Numbered from the stretch's first letter, positions 37,843 through 48,328 are shown. The stretch: DNA of 64,000 nt from Gracilimonas halophila (GCF_042684365.1 NZ_JBHULI010000025.1:1-64000), one strand, 5' to 3'. Program-made: numbers and translations. The notes: generated by a model not told the origin, from the letters alone.

Positions 37843-37862
37843 AAAAGACAAAAAACTCTTAA
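37843..37862. promoter_or_regulatory. Candidate Rrf2 operator (AAAAGA-N8-TCTTAA)
   Basis: Matches the shared palindrome except for two bases in the left arm; the right arm and N8 spacing are exact. It ends 14 bases before the ric ATG. Confidence 0.65.
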
Positions 37863-37876
37863 AACTAATAAACATC

Positions 37877-38578
37877 ATGAATACTCAAACACTATCCGAA
37901 AAACCGGTTGGAGAAATTGTAGCTGAAGATTACAGAACCGCACAAGTGCTCCGTTCCTACGGACTCGATTTCTGCTGTGGAGGAGGGCGAACTTTAGAAA
38001 AAGCCTGCACTTCGAAGAAAATAGAACTGGAGCAGGTCGTGGCTGAAATAGAAGCCCTCAACATGGCAGATAATACCGAAGACAACTACAATGAGTGGTC
38101 ACTGGACTTCCTGACCGATTACATTGTGAACAATCACCACAGTTATGTACGGAAGATGCTCCCGGAGATCAGCTTCTATGCTGAGAAAGTAGCTCGCGTA
38201 CATGGAGAACGGAATCCCGAATTATATGATATCCTCCAAAATGTGCAGTTGCTTAGAAGTGAGATGCTGGGACATCTTCAGAAAGAAGAGCAGGATCTGT
38301 TCCCGCAGATCAAAGAATTGGTGAGCCAAAAGAAAACCGGTTCCGTAAAATCTGCTATCTTAGAAGCCCTGGAAGAAGAACATGACAAAGCCGGTGATCT
38401 GATGGCCAACATCGAGGAGCTGACCAACGGCTTCAATCCTCCGCAGAATGCCTGTGCCTCTTATCGCGTACTCTTCCAGAACCTGGAAGGCTTCCAGCAA
38501 GACCTGCACAAACATGTTCACCTGGAAAACAACATCCTCTTTCCCAAAGCGCTGAAGCTTGAGGCTTCGCTGAATTAA
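37877..38578 (+). CDS. ric: Iron-sulfur cluster repair di-iron protein (RIC/ScdA/YtfE)
   Basis: A 233-aa cytosolic protein. Residues ~1-60 form the ScdA_N domain with YGLDFCCGGGRTL, and the rest is a hemerythrin-like four-helix bundle with iron-ligand histidines in NHHSYV, LGHLQKEEQDLFP, EEEHDKAG and HKHVHLENNILFP. RIC repairs Fe-S clusters damaged by nitric oxide or peroxide. The 59-base gap after the Rrf2 gene carries an operator, so ric has its own promoter. Confidence 0.92.
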   Translation: MNTQTLSEKPVGEIVAEDYRTAQVLRSYGLDFCCGGGRTLEKACTSKKIELEQVVAEIEALNMADNTEDNYNEWSLDFLTDYIVNNHHSYVRKMLPEISFYAEKVARVHGERNPELYDILQNVQLLRSEMLGHLQKEEQDLFPQIKELVSQKKTGSVKSAILEALEEEHDKAGDLMANIEELTNGFNPPQNACASYRVLFQNLEGFQQDLHKHVHLENNILFPKALKLEASLN

Positions 38579-40826
38579 TAATCTAAGGCAACTCCATCTG
38601 ACGGCTGACCTAAAGACCGGGCAATCCAATCTTGCCCAGAGCCGTCTGATGGATGGAGTAGGCTTGGTAGCCTTTGGCGAACTCCACCCTCACCTTTGTT
38701 TCCTCTCCCGGGAGAGGAAGACGCTTTGGTGAGTTAAAAATTTGAATCATCCACCTCAGTCGTCATCCTGAGCGAAGTGAGGTATACTGTAGGTTTTGTA
38801 GTAAAACGCGATCCCGAAAGCGTTCGGGACAAATTCAGCCTTGGCAAGTATTTTGCGATTTGAGATCCCTCGTGTTTAATACTTCAGTCCTTAGCAAACC
38901 GATACGCACTCGGGATGACGACGATATTGAGTTTAGGAGGTGGTTACGCATCGGTGAATGTGGAGGACTGCATCAAGATAAACCTAAGTCATCCTGAACA
39001 CTTGAAGGATCTCGCATAGCCTGATCTAAACTCCATCTGACGGCTGACCTAAAGACCGGGCAGTAGAATCTTACCAAGAGCCGTCTGATGGATGGGTGGA
39101 GTAGGCTTGGTCGCCCCTGGTGAATCCCACCCTCACCTATGTTTCCTCTCCCGGGAGAGGAAGACGCTTTGGTGAGTTTAGATATAGAGTATAAGCTGTG
39201 TCACCATTGGCTAAAATCTATAATTCAATACAAATAACAACTAAAGAGCTTCCCCGCTCGGGCGGGGATCAAGGGGTGGGTCAAAGGTGCCACGACTAGG
39301 TTAGGTAGCCCACGGCTGACCTCCCGTCCTCCCCGCAAGCAACAGGCGAGCTGCTCTTGCTGTCCCTCCAAAGGGACACAGGTACTTGGCGTTAGCTATT
39401 AAACAGCCAAGGTTTATATTTATTGATCAAGCAAGAACCTGTCCCTCTTTGGAGAGGGAATGTCCCGAATTCATTCGGGACGAGGGAGAGGACCGTTTGG
39501 GGCAACCGATTACGAAAAAGCAAGACTGCTTGTATTAGAAAAAGTCTCCCCTTGAGGGGAGATCAATCCAAGCAGCTGTTCCTGCTTGGGTTTCGTGGGG
39601 TGTGGTCACCAAGGGGTACCGTGGTTAATTACAGTATCATTGCCCCTGGTGACCACACCCTCCGCCTCCCATTCGGTCGGCACCTCCCTAAAAGGAGGAC
39701 TCTCCGGAGTTGTATTAAAGTATCGATACTTAATCAGCAACTATCTTGTATTGACTAACGAAAAGTCCCCTCCTTGCGAAGGAGAGGATTTAGGTGAGGT
39801 CGGAGATCAGGTTTGGTAAGCCTGAAATAATTCCACTGCCTGTAATCACCAATCCCCACCTATGTTTCCTCTCCCGGGAGAGGAAGACGCTGTAGTGATA
39901 TTGGGAATAAGAAAGCTCCCTTACCCTGCGGCGCAACCAAGGCCCCGGAAGTAAGGGAAGCATGCCGGAGGGCAAGGGCGGGGGGATTGGGTTCTGTAAG
40001 CAGGGGTAATAAACACCACATGAAGCAGTCAGGATAATATAACCAACTATTAAACTGGAAGCCGGAGCTTCCGGGACTGCATTCCCAAGCTGGAGCTTGG
40101 GAACGAGCTCTAAGAACTTCCCCGCTCGGGCGGGGATTAAGGGGTGGGTCAAAGGTGCCAAAGCATCGGAATTAGATTTGTTCGATCATGCCCCCATCTG
40201 ACGGCTGGCCTAAGGCCGGACAATTCAATCTTGCCCAGAGCCGTCTGATGGATCGGTGAAGAAGACTTGGTTGTCTTTGGCGAACTCCACCCCCACCTAT
40301 GTTTCCTCTCCCGGGAGAGGAAGACGCTGTGGTGAGTTTGTAAATTGAATCATCCACCTCAGTCGTCATCCTGAGCGAAGTGAGGTATACTGTAGGTTTG
40401 TGATATATTACGCGAAGGATCTCAAAGGTAGCTCTGGCAAATAGTGCAAACTTTGAGATCCCTCGTGTTCAATATTTCAGTCTTGTACAGGCCGGTACGC
40501 ACTCGGGATGACGACGATATTGAGTTTGGGAGGTGGTTACGCAACTTTGTTACTCATTCACTCCGGTCGAAATGAGAATATGGGGTAAGTAATACCTCGA
40601 AACCTGTCCCTCTTTGGAGAGGGAATGTTCCGAACGTGTTCGGGACGAGGGAGAGGACCCTTTGGGGCAGGCAAAATGAATCCACAACGAAAAAGCCTAA
40701 GCCCCACTTCAACATTCAATGTTCAATATTCAATATTCGATATTCAATACCCTCACTTTCTTCATTTAAACTTTATGAACAAAGAATACTTTGAGTCAGT
40801 GCATCAATTTTTAGTATGACCGTTAA
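38579..40826. repeat. 2.2-kb palindromic repeat field
   Basis: CCATCTGACGGCT...AGCCGTCTGATGG elements (38594-38652, 39031-39094, 40194-40253), each followed by a CTCTCCCGGGAGAG element. GTCATCC...GGATGACGA elements (38763-38924, 40366-40515). A CCCGCTCGGGCGGGG element (39251-39290, 40121-40160). A CCCCGCAAG...GAGGGAGAGG module (39331-39505) with hairpin GTCCCGAAT-TC-ATTCGGGAC (39462-39481). A CTCCCC module with CCAAGCAG arms (39543-39800). A CCTTACCCTGCG / GCAAGGGCGGGG element (39911-39985). No gene is visible; a start-like frame ending at 40819 is only leader. Confidence 0.8.
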
Positions 40827-42047
40827 ATGAGATCATTGATCAAAGATTCAAAGATATGGCAGTGGGCCATGTTCAGTTTTGTTGTGGCAGGACTCACGGG
40901 ATTTCTATATCGCGTGGGATTCCTGATCCCACTTCCTTTTGAGCTGAACCTGGAAAATATACGTCACGCCCACTCACACCTGATGTTTTTCGGATGGGCC
41001 TCCCTGCTTCCTCTCTATTTCATTAAGCTGGATGCCGTCCCCGGTTATCATGCAGCCATAGGTGTGCGACTCATGAGGTTCGGTCTTTGGTCGGTATTAA
41101 TGTTCGGACTATTGTCCTTTCCTTTCTTCATGATATGGGGCTATGGTTCAGTTGCCATAGGTGAGGCAACCCTGCCATTCTCGGTGATCTTCTCAGGACT
41201 GGTGATGATAGGATGGTATATCTTCATGACGGGATACCTGATCACCCGATACCGCAAGCATGGTTTCATTGCCAATGTTTGGTTTGAAGGTGCCCTGGTA
41301 ATGCTTTTTGTCAGTTCCCTGGGTGCATGGGGGGTGGGTTTGGTTCAAATGCTTCATTTTGGTGGCCCGCTTTTAGGCAAAGCGCTTACTCATTTCTTTC
41401 TGGCTACCTTCGTGGAGGGCTGGGTGGTTTTGGTTCTATTAGGACTGATCGTAAATGCACTGAATATTACTGAAGAAGACCTGATGCTTTCACCGGTTGT
41501 TTTGGTAGGATTGATCGCTATTGGTTCCCCTCTCACTTTTCCATATGGAATATCTGAATCTATGATGAGCCTGAACTTATCGGTGGCTGCACGTATGGGA
41601 GGGGTGTTAGTGGCGGAGGGAGTCCTGCTTTTTGTTTATTCCGTCATCATGTCCCGAAAAGGAAAACTCGGCATCTGGATATGGCCGCTATTGTTTTTAG
41701 GGTTGAAAAGCATCATGCAGTTGATCGCTGCCGTTTCCCCGGCAGGACTGTGGCTTTCTGAGTATGGCATACGGATCCTCTATTTACACGTTTTGCTATT
41801 GGGTGCCTTTACGACGGGCGTCACAGTGTATTTAATGGAAGGACTCAAGGTAGGGAAAGGATATTTTTATGGGATACTCGGTTCTGTAAGTTTAGTGATC
41901 CTGAGCCTGATATTAATGACGACTTTCTGGCCATCGGCATTAAGTGGAATTTGGATATATACTGCACTGGCGGTCGCAGCTATATTTCCGGTGTGTGTAA
42001 TGGGTATATTTTGGTGGAAGATGAATAAGAGCACAATGAAACCATGA
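40827..42047 (+). CDS. Polytopic membrane protein, NnrS/haem-copper oxidase I-like
   Basis: A 406-aa protein with about 12 hydrophobic helices. ENIRHAHSHLMFFGWASLLPLYF (residues ~46-68) recalls the histidine-bearing helix II of haem-copper oxidase subunit I and NnrS proteins, and HFFLATFVEGWVVLVLLG lies in the middle. Two smaller proteins with the same H-x(6)-GW pattern follow with 7- and 1-base gaps. Proximity to ric and the Rrf2 gene suggests a role in NO tolerance or haem/copper handling. Confidence 0.6.
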   Translation: MRSLIKDSKIWQWAMFSFVVAGLTGFLYRVGFLIPLPFELNLENIRHAHSHLMFFGWASLLPLYFIKLDAVPGYHAAIGVRLMRFGLWSVLMFGLLSFPFFMIWGYGSVAIGEATLPFSVIFSGLVMIGWYIFMTGYLITRYRKHGFIANVWFEGALVMLFVSSLGAWGVGLVQMLHFGGPLLGKALTHFFLATFVEGWVVLVLLGLIVNALNITEEDLMLSPVVLVGLIAIGSPLTFPYGISESMMSLNLSVAARMGGVLVAEGVLLFVYSVIMSRKGKLGIWIWPLLFLGLKSIMQLIAAVSPAGLWLSEYGIRILYLHVLLLGAFTTGVTVYLMEGLKVGKGYFYGILGSVSLVILSLILMTTFWPSALSGIWIYTALAVAAIFPVCVMGIFWWKMNKSTMKP

Positions 42048-42054
42048 TCCTGTT

Positions 42055-42492
42055 ATGCCATTAATTACCCGTCTTTTTATTAGATCAGGCCTGATCTTTT
42101 TTCTGATCGCACTGTTGACAGGTGTGAGTTCACAAGCGGAGATCCTGAACTTTGACGGAATCACTCCGCTATTCTGGCATTCCCTGATGGTAGGATGGAT
42201 CACACAGATCATCATGGGAGTTTCAATGTGGATGTTTCCGGGGCGTATTAAAGAAGAAAGTTTTAAGAACCAGAAATGGGGCTGGCTCACCTTTGGATTT
42301 CTCAACCTGGGATTGGGGCTTCGGTTCATCTCGGAGCCGTTTGTGAATACCTCCAATGCCGATATCTGGAAGGTATTACTTGTGATCTCTGCTTTATTTC
42401 AATTAATGGCAGTGTTGTTTTATGTGAGGGAGATCTGGCCGAGGGTGATGTCGAAAGATCAGCGCAGGAAAAAGCGAAAAGAAGGAGCTTGA
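42055..42492 (+). CDS. Four-helix membrane protein, oxidase-I-like
   Basis: A 145-aa protein with four hydrophobic segments. FWHSLMVGWITQIIMGVSMWMFP contains the H-x5-GW-x-x-Q-x4-G pattern typical of the second helix of cytochrome-oxidase-like proteins. It is too short to be an oxidase itself. It may form a heteromer with the proteins on either side. Confidence 0.55.
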   Translation: MPLITRLFIRSGLIFFLIALLTGVSSQAEILNFDGITPLFWHSLMVGWITQIIMGVSMWMFPGRIKEESFKNQKWGWLTFGFLNLGLGLRFISEPFVNTSNADIWKVLLVISALFQLMAVLFYVREIWPRVMSKDQRRKKRKEGA

Positions 42493-42493
42493 G

Positions 42494-42901
42494 ATGCCGC
42501 TCATTTCCCGCCTGATGATAAAACTATCACTACTCTATTTACTGTGTGGAGTAACTCTGGGAGCCTTGATGCTCATTAATAAAGCCTGGCTTATTTCACC
42601 TTTGCTTTGGTTTGTACTGCCCATTCACATCGAATTTTTGATCTTTGGGTGGATCATCCAATTCACCCTTGGAGTGGCTTACTGGATCTTACCCCGCTTC
42701 CTGAAATCAAAGGGCAGAGGCAACGAAAAAATGGCCCGGATGATGGTTTTCTTCCTTAACGCCGGCATTCTATTGGTCGCTTTCTCCGGATATGGGCTTG
42801 GCAGTTCATTCGCACTCACAGGCAGAATATTCGAAACCCTGGCCGTGGTTCTCTTTATTTCACTGCACTGGAAAAGGGTGGTAACCTATAATCCCGGATA
42901 G
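42494..42901 (+). CDS. Four-helix membrane protein, paralogue of the preceding gene
   Basis: A 135-aa protein starting MPLISRLMIKLSLLYLL, clearly similar to MPLITRLFIRSGLIFFL in its neighbour, and sharing HIEFLIFGWIIQFTLGVAYWILP. The pair probably arose by tandem duplication. One base separates the genes. The repeat field starts right after the stop. Confidence 0.55.
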   Translation: MPLISRLMIKLSLLYLLCGVTLGALMLINKAWLISPLLWFVLPIHIEFLIFGWIIQFTLGVAYWILPRFLKSKGRGNEKMARMMVFFLNAGILLVAFSGYGLGSSFALTGRIFETLAVVLFISLHWKRVVTYNPG

Positions 42902-43564
42902 GCTGAGAGAACCTTCAAGCGTCCTGCGGACGCGGAAGCGTTCGTTGTTTAATTAAGCTTAGGGGTCATTTCAGGCACTGACAACGCTTGGAGGAGCTTC
43001 CGCACGCTCCAAGGTTGCCTTTTGCCTCAATAAGGAATGAAACAGCGAGGAGTCCTTTCGCCTAAAACCACGATATGAGGTAGGCCTGGCTGCCTCTGGC
43101 GAATCCCACCCTCACCTTTGTTTCCTCTCCCGGGAGAGGAAGACGCTGTGGTGAGTTTGTAAATTGAATCATCCACCTCAGTCGTCATCCTGAAAACCTG
43201 AAGGATCTTGCAAATTCCGAATCCAAAACTCCCCAAAGAGCTTCCCCGCTCGGGCGGGGATTAAGGGGTGGGTCAAAGGTACCAAGGCATCAAAAGTAAA
43301 CTTGTTCGATCATGCCCCCCATCCACGGCTGACCTAAAGGCCGGGTAATTTAATCTTGCCAAGAGCCGTCTGATGGATGGGCGAGGCAGGCGTGGTTGCC
43401 CGTATCAACAAAACCCAATCCCTGTCCCTTGCCCTCCTGCTCGTCGATACAAATGGAGATGTTATGGCGCCGCCGCAGGGTAAGGGAACTCCTTGGTTAG
43501 TATGTAAATTGAATCATCCATCTCAGTCGTCATCCTGAGCGAAGAGGGGTTTAATGTAAGCTTG

Positions 43565-43788
43565 NNNNNNNNNNNNNNNNNNNNNNNNNNNNNNNNNNNN
43601 NNNNNNNNNNNNNNNNNNNNNNNNNNNNNNNNNNNNNNNNNNNNNNNNNNNNNNNNNNNNNNNNNNNNNNNNNNNNNNNNNNNNNNNNNNNNNNNNNNNN
43701 NNNNNNNNNNNNNNNNNNNNNNNNNNNNNNNNNNNNNNNNNNNNNNNNNNNNNNNNNNNNNNNNNNNNNNNNNNNNNNNNNNNNNNNN
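43565..43788. other. Assembly gap (224 N)
   Basis: A run of Ns inside the satellite-like array. Frames containing X across it are meaningless. Confidence 0.99.
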
Positions 43789-44590
43789 CACACGGATAGA
43801 TAACCCCCATGGATATTCATTATTCCGTGTTGGATATTGAATATTGAACACCCCACCTTAGGTCGTCATCCTGAACACTTGAAGGATCTTGCATAGCCTG
43901 AATCCACAACCCCATCCACGGCTGACCTAAAGGCCGGGCAATCCAATCTTGCTCAGAGCCGTCTGATGGATGGAATAAGGCTTGGTTGCCCGTATCCGCA
44001 CACCCCACGAAATCCAAAAAGGAACAGCTTTTTGGATTGAACTCCCCTCCCCGATGGTCGGGACACCAGCGCAAGGGGAGAATTTTATTGAGGCTCCATT
44101 CAACAGGTAGTTTATAAGGACTCGGTACTAAAAATCACCCGCAAAGTCCTCCCTTGAGGGAGGTGCCGGACTGAGCGAATGCGAAGTCGGGCGGAGGGTG
44201 TGAGAGGTTGCCATGGCTTGGTTATGTTGCTTTTGCCACCCACCCTCACCTTTGTTTTCTCCCCCTTGGATATTCATCATTCCGTGTTGGATATTGAATA
44301 TTGAACACCCCACCTTAAGTCGTCATCCTGAACACTTGAAGGATCTTGCATAGCCCGAATCCACAACCCCACCCGACGGCTGACCTAAAGGCCGGGTAAT
44401 TTAACCTTACCAAGAGCCGTCTGATGGATGGGCGAGGCAGGCGTGGTTGCCCGTATCAACAAAACCCAATCCCTGTCCCTTGCCCTCCGGCTCGTCGATA
44501 CAAATGGAGATGTTATGGCGCCGCCGCAGGGTAAGGGAACTCCTTGGTTAGTATGTAAATTGAATCATCCATCTCAGTCGTCATCCTGAG

Positions 44591-44600
44591 NNNNNNNNNN
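44591..44600. other. Assembly gap (10 N)
   Basis: Ten Ns inside the array, at the same point of the repeat unit (after GTCATCCTGAG) as other breaks. Confidence 0.99.
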
Positions 44601-45662
44601 TGGATCACGCGGATAGATAACCCCCATGGATATTCATTATTCCGTGTTGGATATTGAATATTGAACACCCCACCTTAGGTCGTCATCCTGAACACTTGAA
44701 GGATCTTGCATAGCCCGAATCCACAACCCCATCTGACGGCTGACCTAAAGACCGGGCAGTTGAATCTTACCAAGAGCCGTCTGATGGATAGGCGAGGCAG
44801 GCTTGGTTGCCCGTATCAACAAAACCCAATCCCAATCCCTGTCCCTTGCCCTCCGGCTCGTCGATACAAATGGAGATGTTATGGCGCCGCCGCAGGGTAA
44901 GGGAACTCCTTGGTTAGTATGTAAATTGAATCATCCATCTCAGTCGTCATCCTGAGCGAAGAGGGGTTTAATGTAAGCTTGGGAAGTTTACTGCGAAGGA
45001 TCTCAATGCTGGAACTGGCTGCAAGCTTACACTTTGAGATCCCTCGTGTTCAATACTCCGGTCCTTAGCAAACCGGTACGCACTCGGGATGACGACGATA
45101 TTGAGTTTGGGAGATAATTAAGACCTAGATGGTAGTGGTGGCTTCCTCATTTGAGAATCGCGGATTGAACGGATGAATGGATCACACGGATAGATAACCC
45201 CCATGGATATTCATTATTCCGTGTTGAATATTGAATATTGAACACCCCACCTTAGGTCGTCATCCTGTAAACCTGAAGGATCTTGCAAATTCCGAATCCA
45301 AAACTCCCCAAAGAGATTCCCCGCTCGGGCGGGGATTAAGGGGTGGGTCAAAGGTGCCAAGGCATCAAAAGTAAACTTGTTCGATTATGAGCCCCCACCC
45401 GACGGCTGAACTAAAGGCCGGGTAATTTAACCTTACCAAGAGCCGTCTGATGGATGGGCGAGGCAGGCGTGGTTGCCCGTATCAACAAAACCCAATCCCT
45501 GTCCCTTGCCCTCCTGCTCGTCGATACAAATGGAGTTGTTATGGCGCCGCCGCAGGGTAAGGGAACTCCTTGGTTAGTATGTAAATTGAATCATCCATCT
45601 CAGTCGTCATCCTGAGCGAAGAGGGGTTTAATGTAAGCTTGGGAAGTTTACTGCGAAGGATC

Positions 45663-45672
45663 NNNNNNNNNN
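45663..45672. other. Assembly gap (10 N)
   Basis: Ten Ns inside the array, shortly after GCGAAGGATC. Confidence 0.99.
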
Positions 45673-46077
45673 TCCGCGGATAGATACCCTCCTTGGATAT
45701 TCATTATTCCGTGTTGGATATTGAATATTGAACACCCCACCTTAGGTCGTCATCCTGAACACTTGAAGGATCTTGCATAGCCCGAATCCACAACCCCACC
45801 CGACGGCTGACCTCCGGTCCTCCCCGCAAGCAACAGCTGAAGCTGCTCTTGCTGTCCCTCCAAAGGGACACAGGTACTTGGCATTAGCTATTAAGCAGCC
45901 AAGATTTATGTTTATTGATCAAGCAAGAACGTATCCCTCTTTGGAGAGGGAAAGCGAAATGAGCTTGCTCATAAAGCGAGGGAGAGGGCCCTTTGGGGCA
46001 ACCAAGCCGAATCAACACTAAAAAAGCTAAAGCCCCAAAACCTGCCGACTAACACCTTACACCTAAAAAATAACCCC

Positions 46078-46464
46078 TTACAACCGGTCGATCACCTTCT
46101 TAAGCATATTTCGAACATCTTTTGCCACCTGTCCGAGTCCTTCATTGTCGATAGCTTGCATGGAAGCAACGGGATCAACAGCAGAGACTTCCACTGTGCC
46201 GCCTTCATGTTCCTGAACGATCACATTGCATGGAAGCATCAACCCAATATGTCCCTCAGCTTGTAAAGCTTTATATGCATTAGGCGGGTTACAAGCTCCC
46301 AAAATTCGATAATTTCTAAAATTAACATCCAGCTTTTTCTTCAGCGTTTCTTTGATATCAATTTCGGTGAGAACACCAAAACCTTCTTCCTTCAGGATGT
46401 CAGTTGTTTGTTGAATAGCTTCATCAAAACTAAGATCTACGGTTTTACTAAAATGGTAAGACAT
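46078..46464 (-). CDS. DUF302 domain protein
   Basis: A 128-aa cytosolic protein matching DUF302: YHFSKTVDLSFDEAIQQTTDILKEEGFGVLTEIDIKETLKKKL, then YRILGACNPPNAYKAL and IGLMLPCNVIVQE. Its function is unknown, though it is often seen with thioredoxin, copper or stress genes. It is the last gene of a minus-strand redox group. Its two cysteines (C in LGACNPP and LPCNV) are conserved in the family. Confidence 0.88.
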   Translation of the reverse strand: MSYHFSKTVDLSFDEAIQQTTDILKEEGFGVLTEIDIKETLKKKLDVNFRNYRILGACNPPNAYKALQAEGHIGLMLPCNVIVQEHEGGTVEVSAVDPVASMQAIDNEGLGQVAKDVRNMLKKVIDRL

Positions 46465-46514
46465 AGGATTATTGATTTAAAATGGATGATATTTTGATTT
46501 ACTCAAGACCAATT

Positions 46515-46994
46515 TTACTGCTTGTGAGCATAGGATGAATACATCCAGACTAGTTTTTCTTGCTCGCTGATATAGTCACTCATCATAGCGTTTGTACCTT
46601 CGTCTCCGGCATCGTCAGACAGATCAAGAATTTCACGTTGTAGTGAGATCAGTGCTTTGAAGGCATTCAGAATTTCATCAACGGCTTTTTCTCCATCCGT
46701 AACTTTTACGCTTTCTTCAATCAACGATTTTGAAACGTATTCTGAGTACCGATGTTCAGGTGTAAACCCAAGGGTGAGTATGCGTTCAGCTACGTCATCA
46801 ATTTTAACGAAGAGGTCGTTATATAACTCTTCAAATTTAATGTGGAGCTCAAAAAAGCTTTTTCCCTTAATGTTCCAGTGATATCCTCTTGTATTTTGAT
46901 AAAAAACAGTGTAGCTGGCCAATAGTTCTCCAAGCTTTTTTGATAGTTTTTCTGATTTTTCTTTATCAAGACCAATATTGTTCAAGTTACTCAT
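46515..46994 (-). CDS. dps: Dps-family ferritin-like protein
   Basis: A 159-aa four-helix bundle with the ferroxidase residues of Dps: H in NTRGYHWNIKG, then FFELHIKFEELYNDLFVKIDDVAERI. It stores iron and protects DNA by using peroxide to oxidise Fe(II). A 50-base gap separates it from the DUF302 gene and 13 bases from the OsmC gene upstream. Confidence 0.9.
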   Translation of the reverse strand: MSNLNNIGLDKEKSEKLSKKLGELLASYTVFYQNTRGYHWNIKGKSFFELHIKFEELYNDLFVKIDDVAERILTLGFTPEHRYSEYVSKSLIEESVKVTDGEKAVDEILNAFKALISLQREILDLSDDAGDEGTNAMMSDYISEQEKLVWMYSSYAHKQ

Positions 46995-47007
46995 AATTTT
47001 CTCTCCG

Positions 47008-47460
47008 CTATTTTATTGCTGCTATGGCAACGATAGGTTCCAGTTTTACTTCTGTTTTGATAGACCGCGTAATGAGACAGGCTTCTTCAGCTTTCTGTAA
47101 GATCCGTAGCGCCTTGTCTTTTTGACCCTCATCCATAATAACCAATTCCGGTCGTAAGATAATTTCAGTTATCACAAACTTTCCGGATTCGTTGCTCATA
47201 GTTCCGGTCGCAGGAACGCTAAGTTCTTCATAATTCAGCTTCGAATATTCTGCAATGGCTGTGAAGGTGGTCATAAAACAACTGCTCACCGAAGCCACAA
47301 ACAAATGCTCGGGGCTCCATACCCCTTCCACTCCTCCCGGAAATTCAGGGGGTGTTGCCACTTCAATGGTTTCATCAAGTGTATCTGAGCTCAGTGTTCC
47401 CTGACGGCCTTCATTCCAGTTCAGGTCAACATCGTAGGTATGTTTGACTAATTCTCCCAT
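47008..47460 (-). CDS. OsmC/Ohr-family peroxidase-like protein
   Basis: A 150-aa protein. PPEFPGGVEGVWSPEHLFVASVSSCFMTTFTAIAEY holds the first reactive cysteine, and KAEEACLITRSI holds the second. OsmC proteins reduce organic hydroperoxides. It overlaps the upstream thioredoxin gene by 13 bases, which may provide its reductant. Confidence 0.88.
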   Translation of the reverse strand: MGELVKHTYDVDLNWNEGRQGTLSSDTLDETIEVATPPEFPGGVEGVWSPEHLFVASVSSCFMTTFTAIAEYSKLNYEELSVPATGTMSNESGKFVITEIILRPELVIMDEGQKDKALRILQKAEEACLITRSIKTEVKLEPIVAIAAIK

Positions 47461-47783
47461 GACTGCTCCAGTTTTTGTTCGATCATCTGCTTGAGCTGTG
47501 GCATTTGTACCACACCGGCCTGTTGCCAGATCAAATTTCCCTTATGGAAAAGGATCAGATTTGGAATACCCCGAACCTGGTATTTGATAGCTACATCCGG
47601 GTTCCGCTCGGTATCAATTTTAATGATGTTGAGTTTATCACCCATCTCACTTTTCAATTGTTGCAGGATGGGGGTCATCATTTTACAGGGGGCGCACCAG
47701 TCGGCATAGAAATCTACCAAAACCGGTGTTTCATCGTTAATTAGTTCGTTGAATGATCTTTTTTTGATTTCTGTACTTTCCAT
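47448..47783 (-). CDS. trxA: Thioredoxin
   Basis: A 111-aa thioredoxin fold with active site WCAPCK (in DFYADWCAPCKMM), the cis-Pro in VRGIPNLILF and no signal peptide. It reduces disulfides in the cytosol. It overlaps the OsmC gene and lies 6 bases after the DUF2892 gene. Confidence 0.93.
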   Translation of the reverse strand: MESTEIKKRSFNELINDETPVLVDFYADWCAPCKMMTPILQQLKSEMGDKLNIIKIDTERNPDVAIKYQVRGIPNLILFHKGNLIWQQAGVVQMPQLKQMIEQKLEQSWEN

Positions 47784-47789
47784 GATCTT

Positions 47790-48044
47790 CTATTTAACCT
47801 CAGTGTAATTTATTTCAGGATCAGTGTCGGGTTGTATCTCATTTCGCTCAGGTATTCCACATGACTGAGCCACCATACATCCGGTATTGGTTACGGCCTG
47901 AAATACGAAAAACGCACTCAGTAAACCCGTCAAAATATCCTGATACCACACAGCCATTACCGCAAGGAATATCCCAATGGATAATGCCACCCGGCGCATG
48001 GTGTGCCAGTTTGTAAACAGTTTTGCTTTAATGGATGAATTCAT
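47790..48044 (-). CDS. DUF2892-type (YgaP-like) membrane protein
   Basis: An 84-aa protein with two hydrophobic segments: VALSIGIFLAVMAVWYQDILTGLLSAFFVFQAVTNTGCM. This matches the DUF2892 transmembrane hairpin found alone or fused to rhodaneses; the C-x5-C after the helices (TGCMVAQSCG) is also typical. It is the first gene of the minus-strand redox operon, so the promoter should lie in 48045-48130. Confidence 0.75.
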   Translation of the reverse strand: MNSSIKAKLFTNWHTMRRVALSIGIFLAVMAVWYQDILTGLLSAFFVFQAVTNTGCMVAQSCGIPERNEIQPDTDPEINYTEVK

Positions 48045-48136
48045 AACTATTATATACTCTTTTATTGTGAAGACTATGTTAACAGTATTTACACGATTCG
48101 TATTAGTTGTTATAACAGGTTATTACAGCATGGTCA

Positions 48137-48328
48137 GCCACGGTCCTCCCCGCAAGCAACATGCAAGCTGTTCTTCCTGTCCCTCCAAAGGGACACAGGT
48201 ACTTGGCGTTAGCTATTAAACAGCCAAGGTTTAAGTTTATTAATCAAGCAAGGAACGTGTCCCTCTTTGGAGAGGGAAAGCGAAATGAGCTTGCTCATAC
48301 AGCGAGGGAGAGGACCGTTTGGGGCAAC
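48137..48328. repeat. CCCCGCAAG...GAGGGAGAGG repeat, left of DUF559 gene
   Basis: Starts GCCACGGTCCTCCCCGCAAG and ends near GTTTGGGGCAACC. It holds GTCCCTCCAAAGGGAC and CCCTCTTTGGAGAGGG hairpins and an ATGAGC-TT-GCTCAT hairpin (about 48285-48300). A second copy begins exactly at the stop codon of the DUF559 gene. Confidence 0.85.

Larger units (their letters stand above)
42902..46077. repeat. Satellite-like array of composite repeats (3.2 kb)
   Basis: A composite unit recurs about four times: TTGAATCATCCATCTCAGTCGTCATCCTGAGCG-type element; TATTCATTATTCCGTG element with AATATTGAATA words; GACGGCTGACC...AGCCGTCTGATGG palindrome; then GTCCCTTGCCCTC...GCCGCCGCAGGGTAAGG. Unit ends lie near 43500, 44560, 44925 and 45580. 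A reverse-oriented CTCCCC module has hairpin ATCCAAAAAG / CTTTTTGGAT (44012-44021 / 44028-44037). A CCCCGCAAG module (45818-45998) leads to the end. No genes. Confidence 0.8.

Noticed and set aside
42902..46077. CRISPR array
   Set aside because: Repeats are long, composite and palindromic with irregular spacing, spacers are not unique sequences of uniform size, and no cas gene is present.
26554..46077. Retron, diversity-generating retroelement or IS element as source of the repeats
   Set aside because: No reverse transcriptase or transposase gene is encoded in the window.
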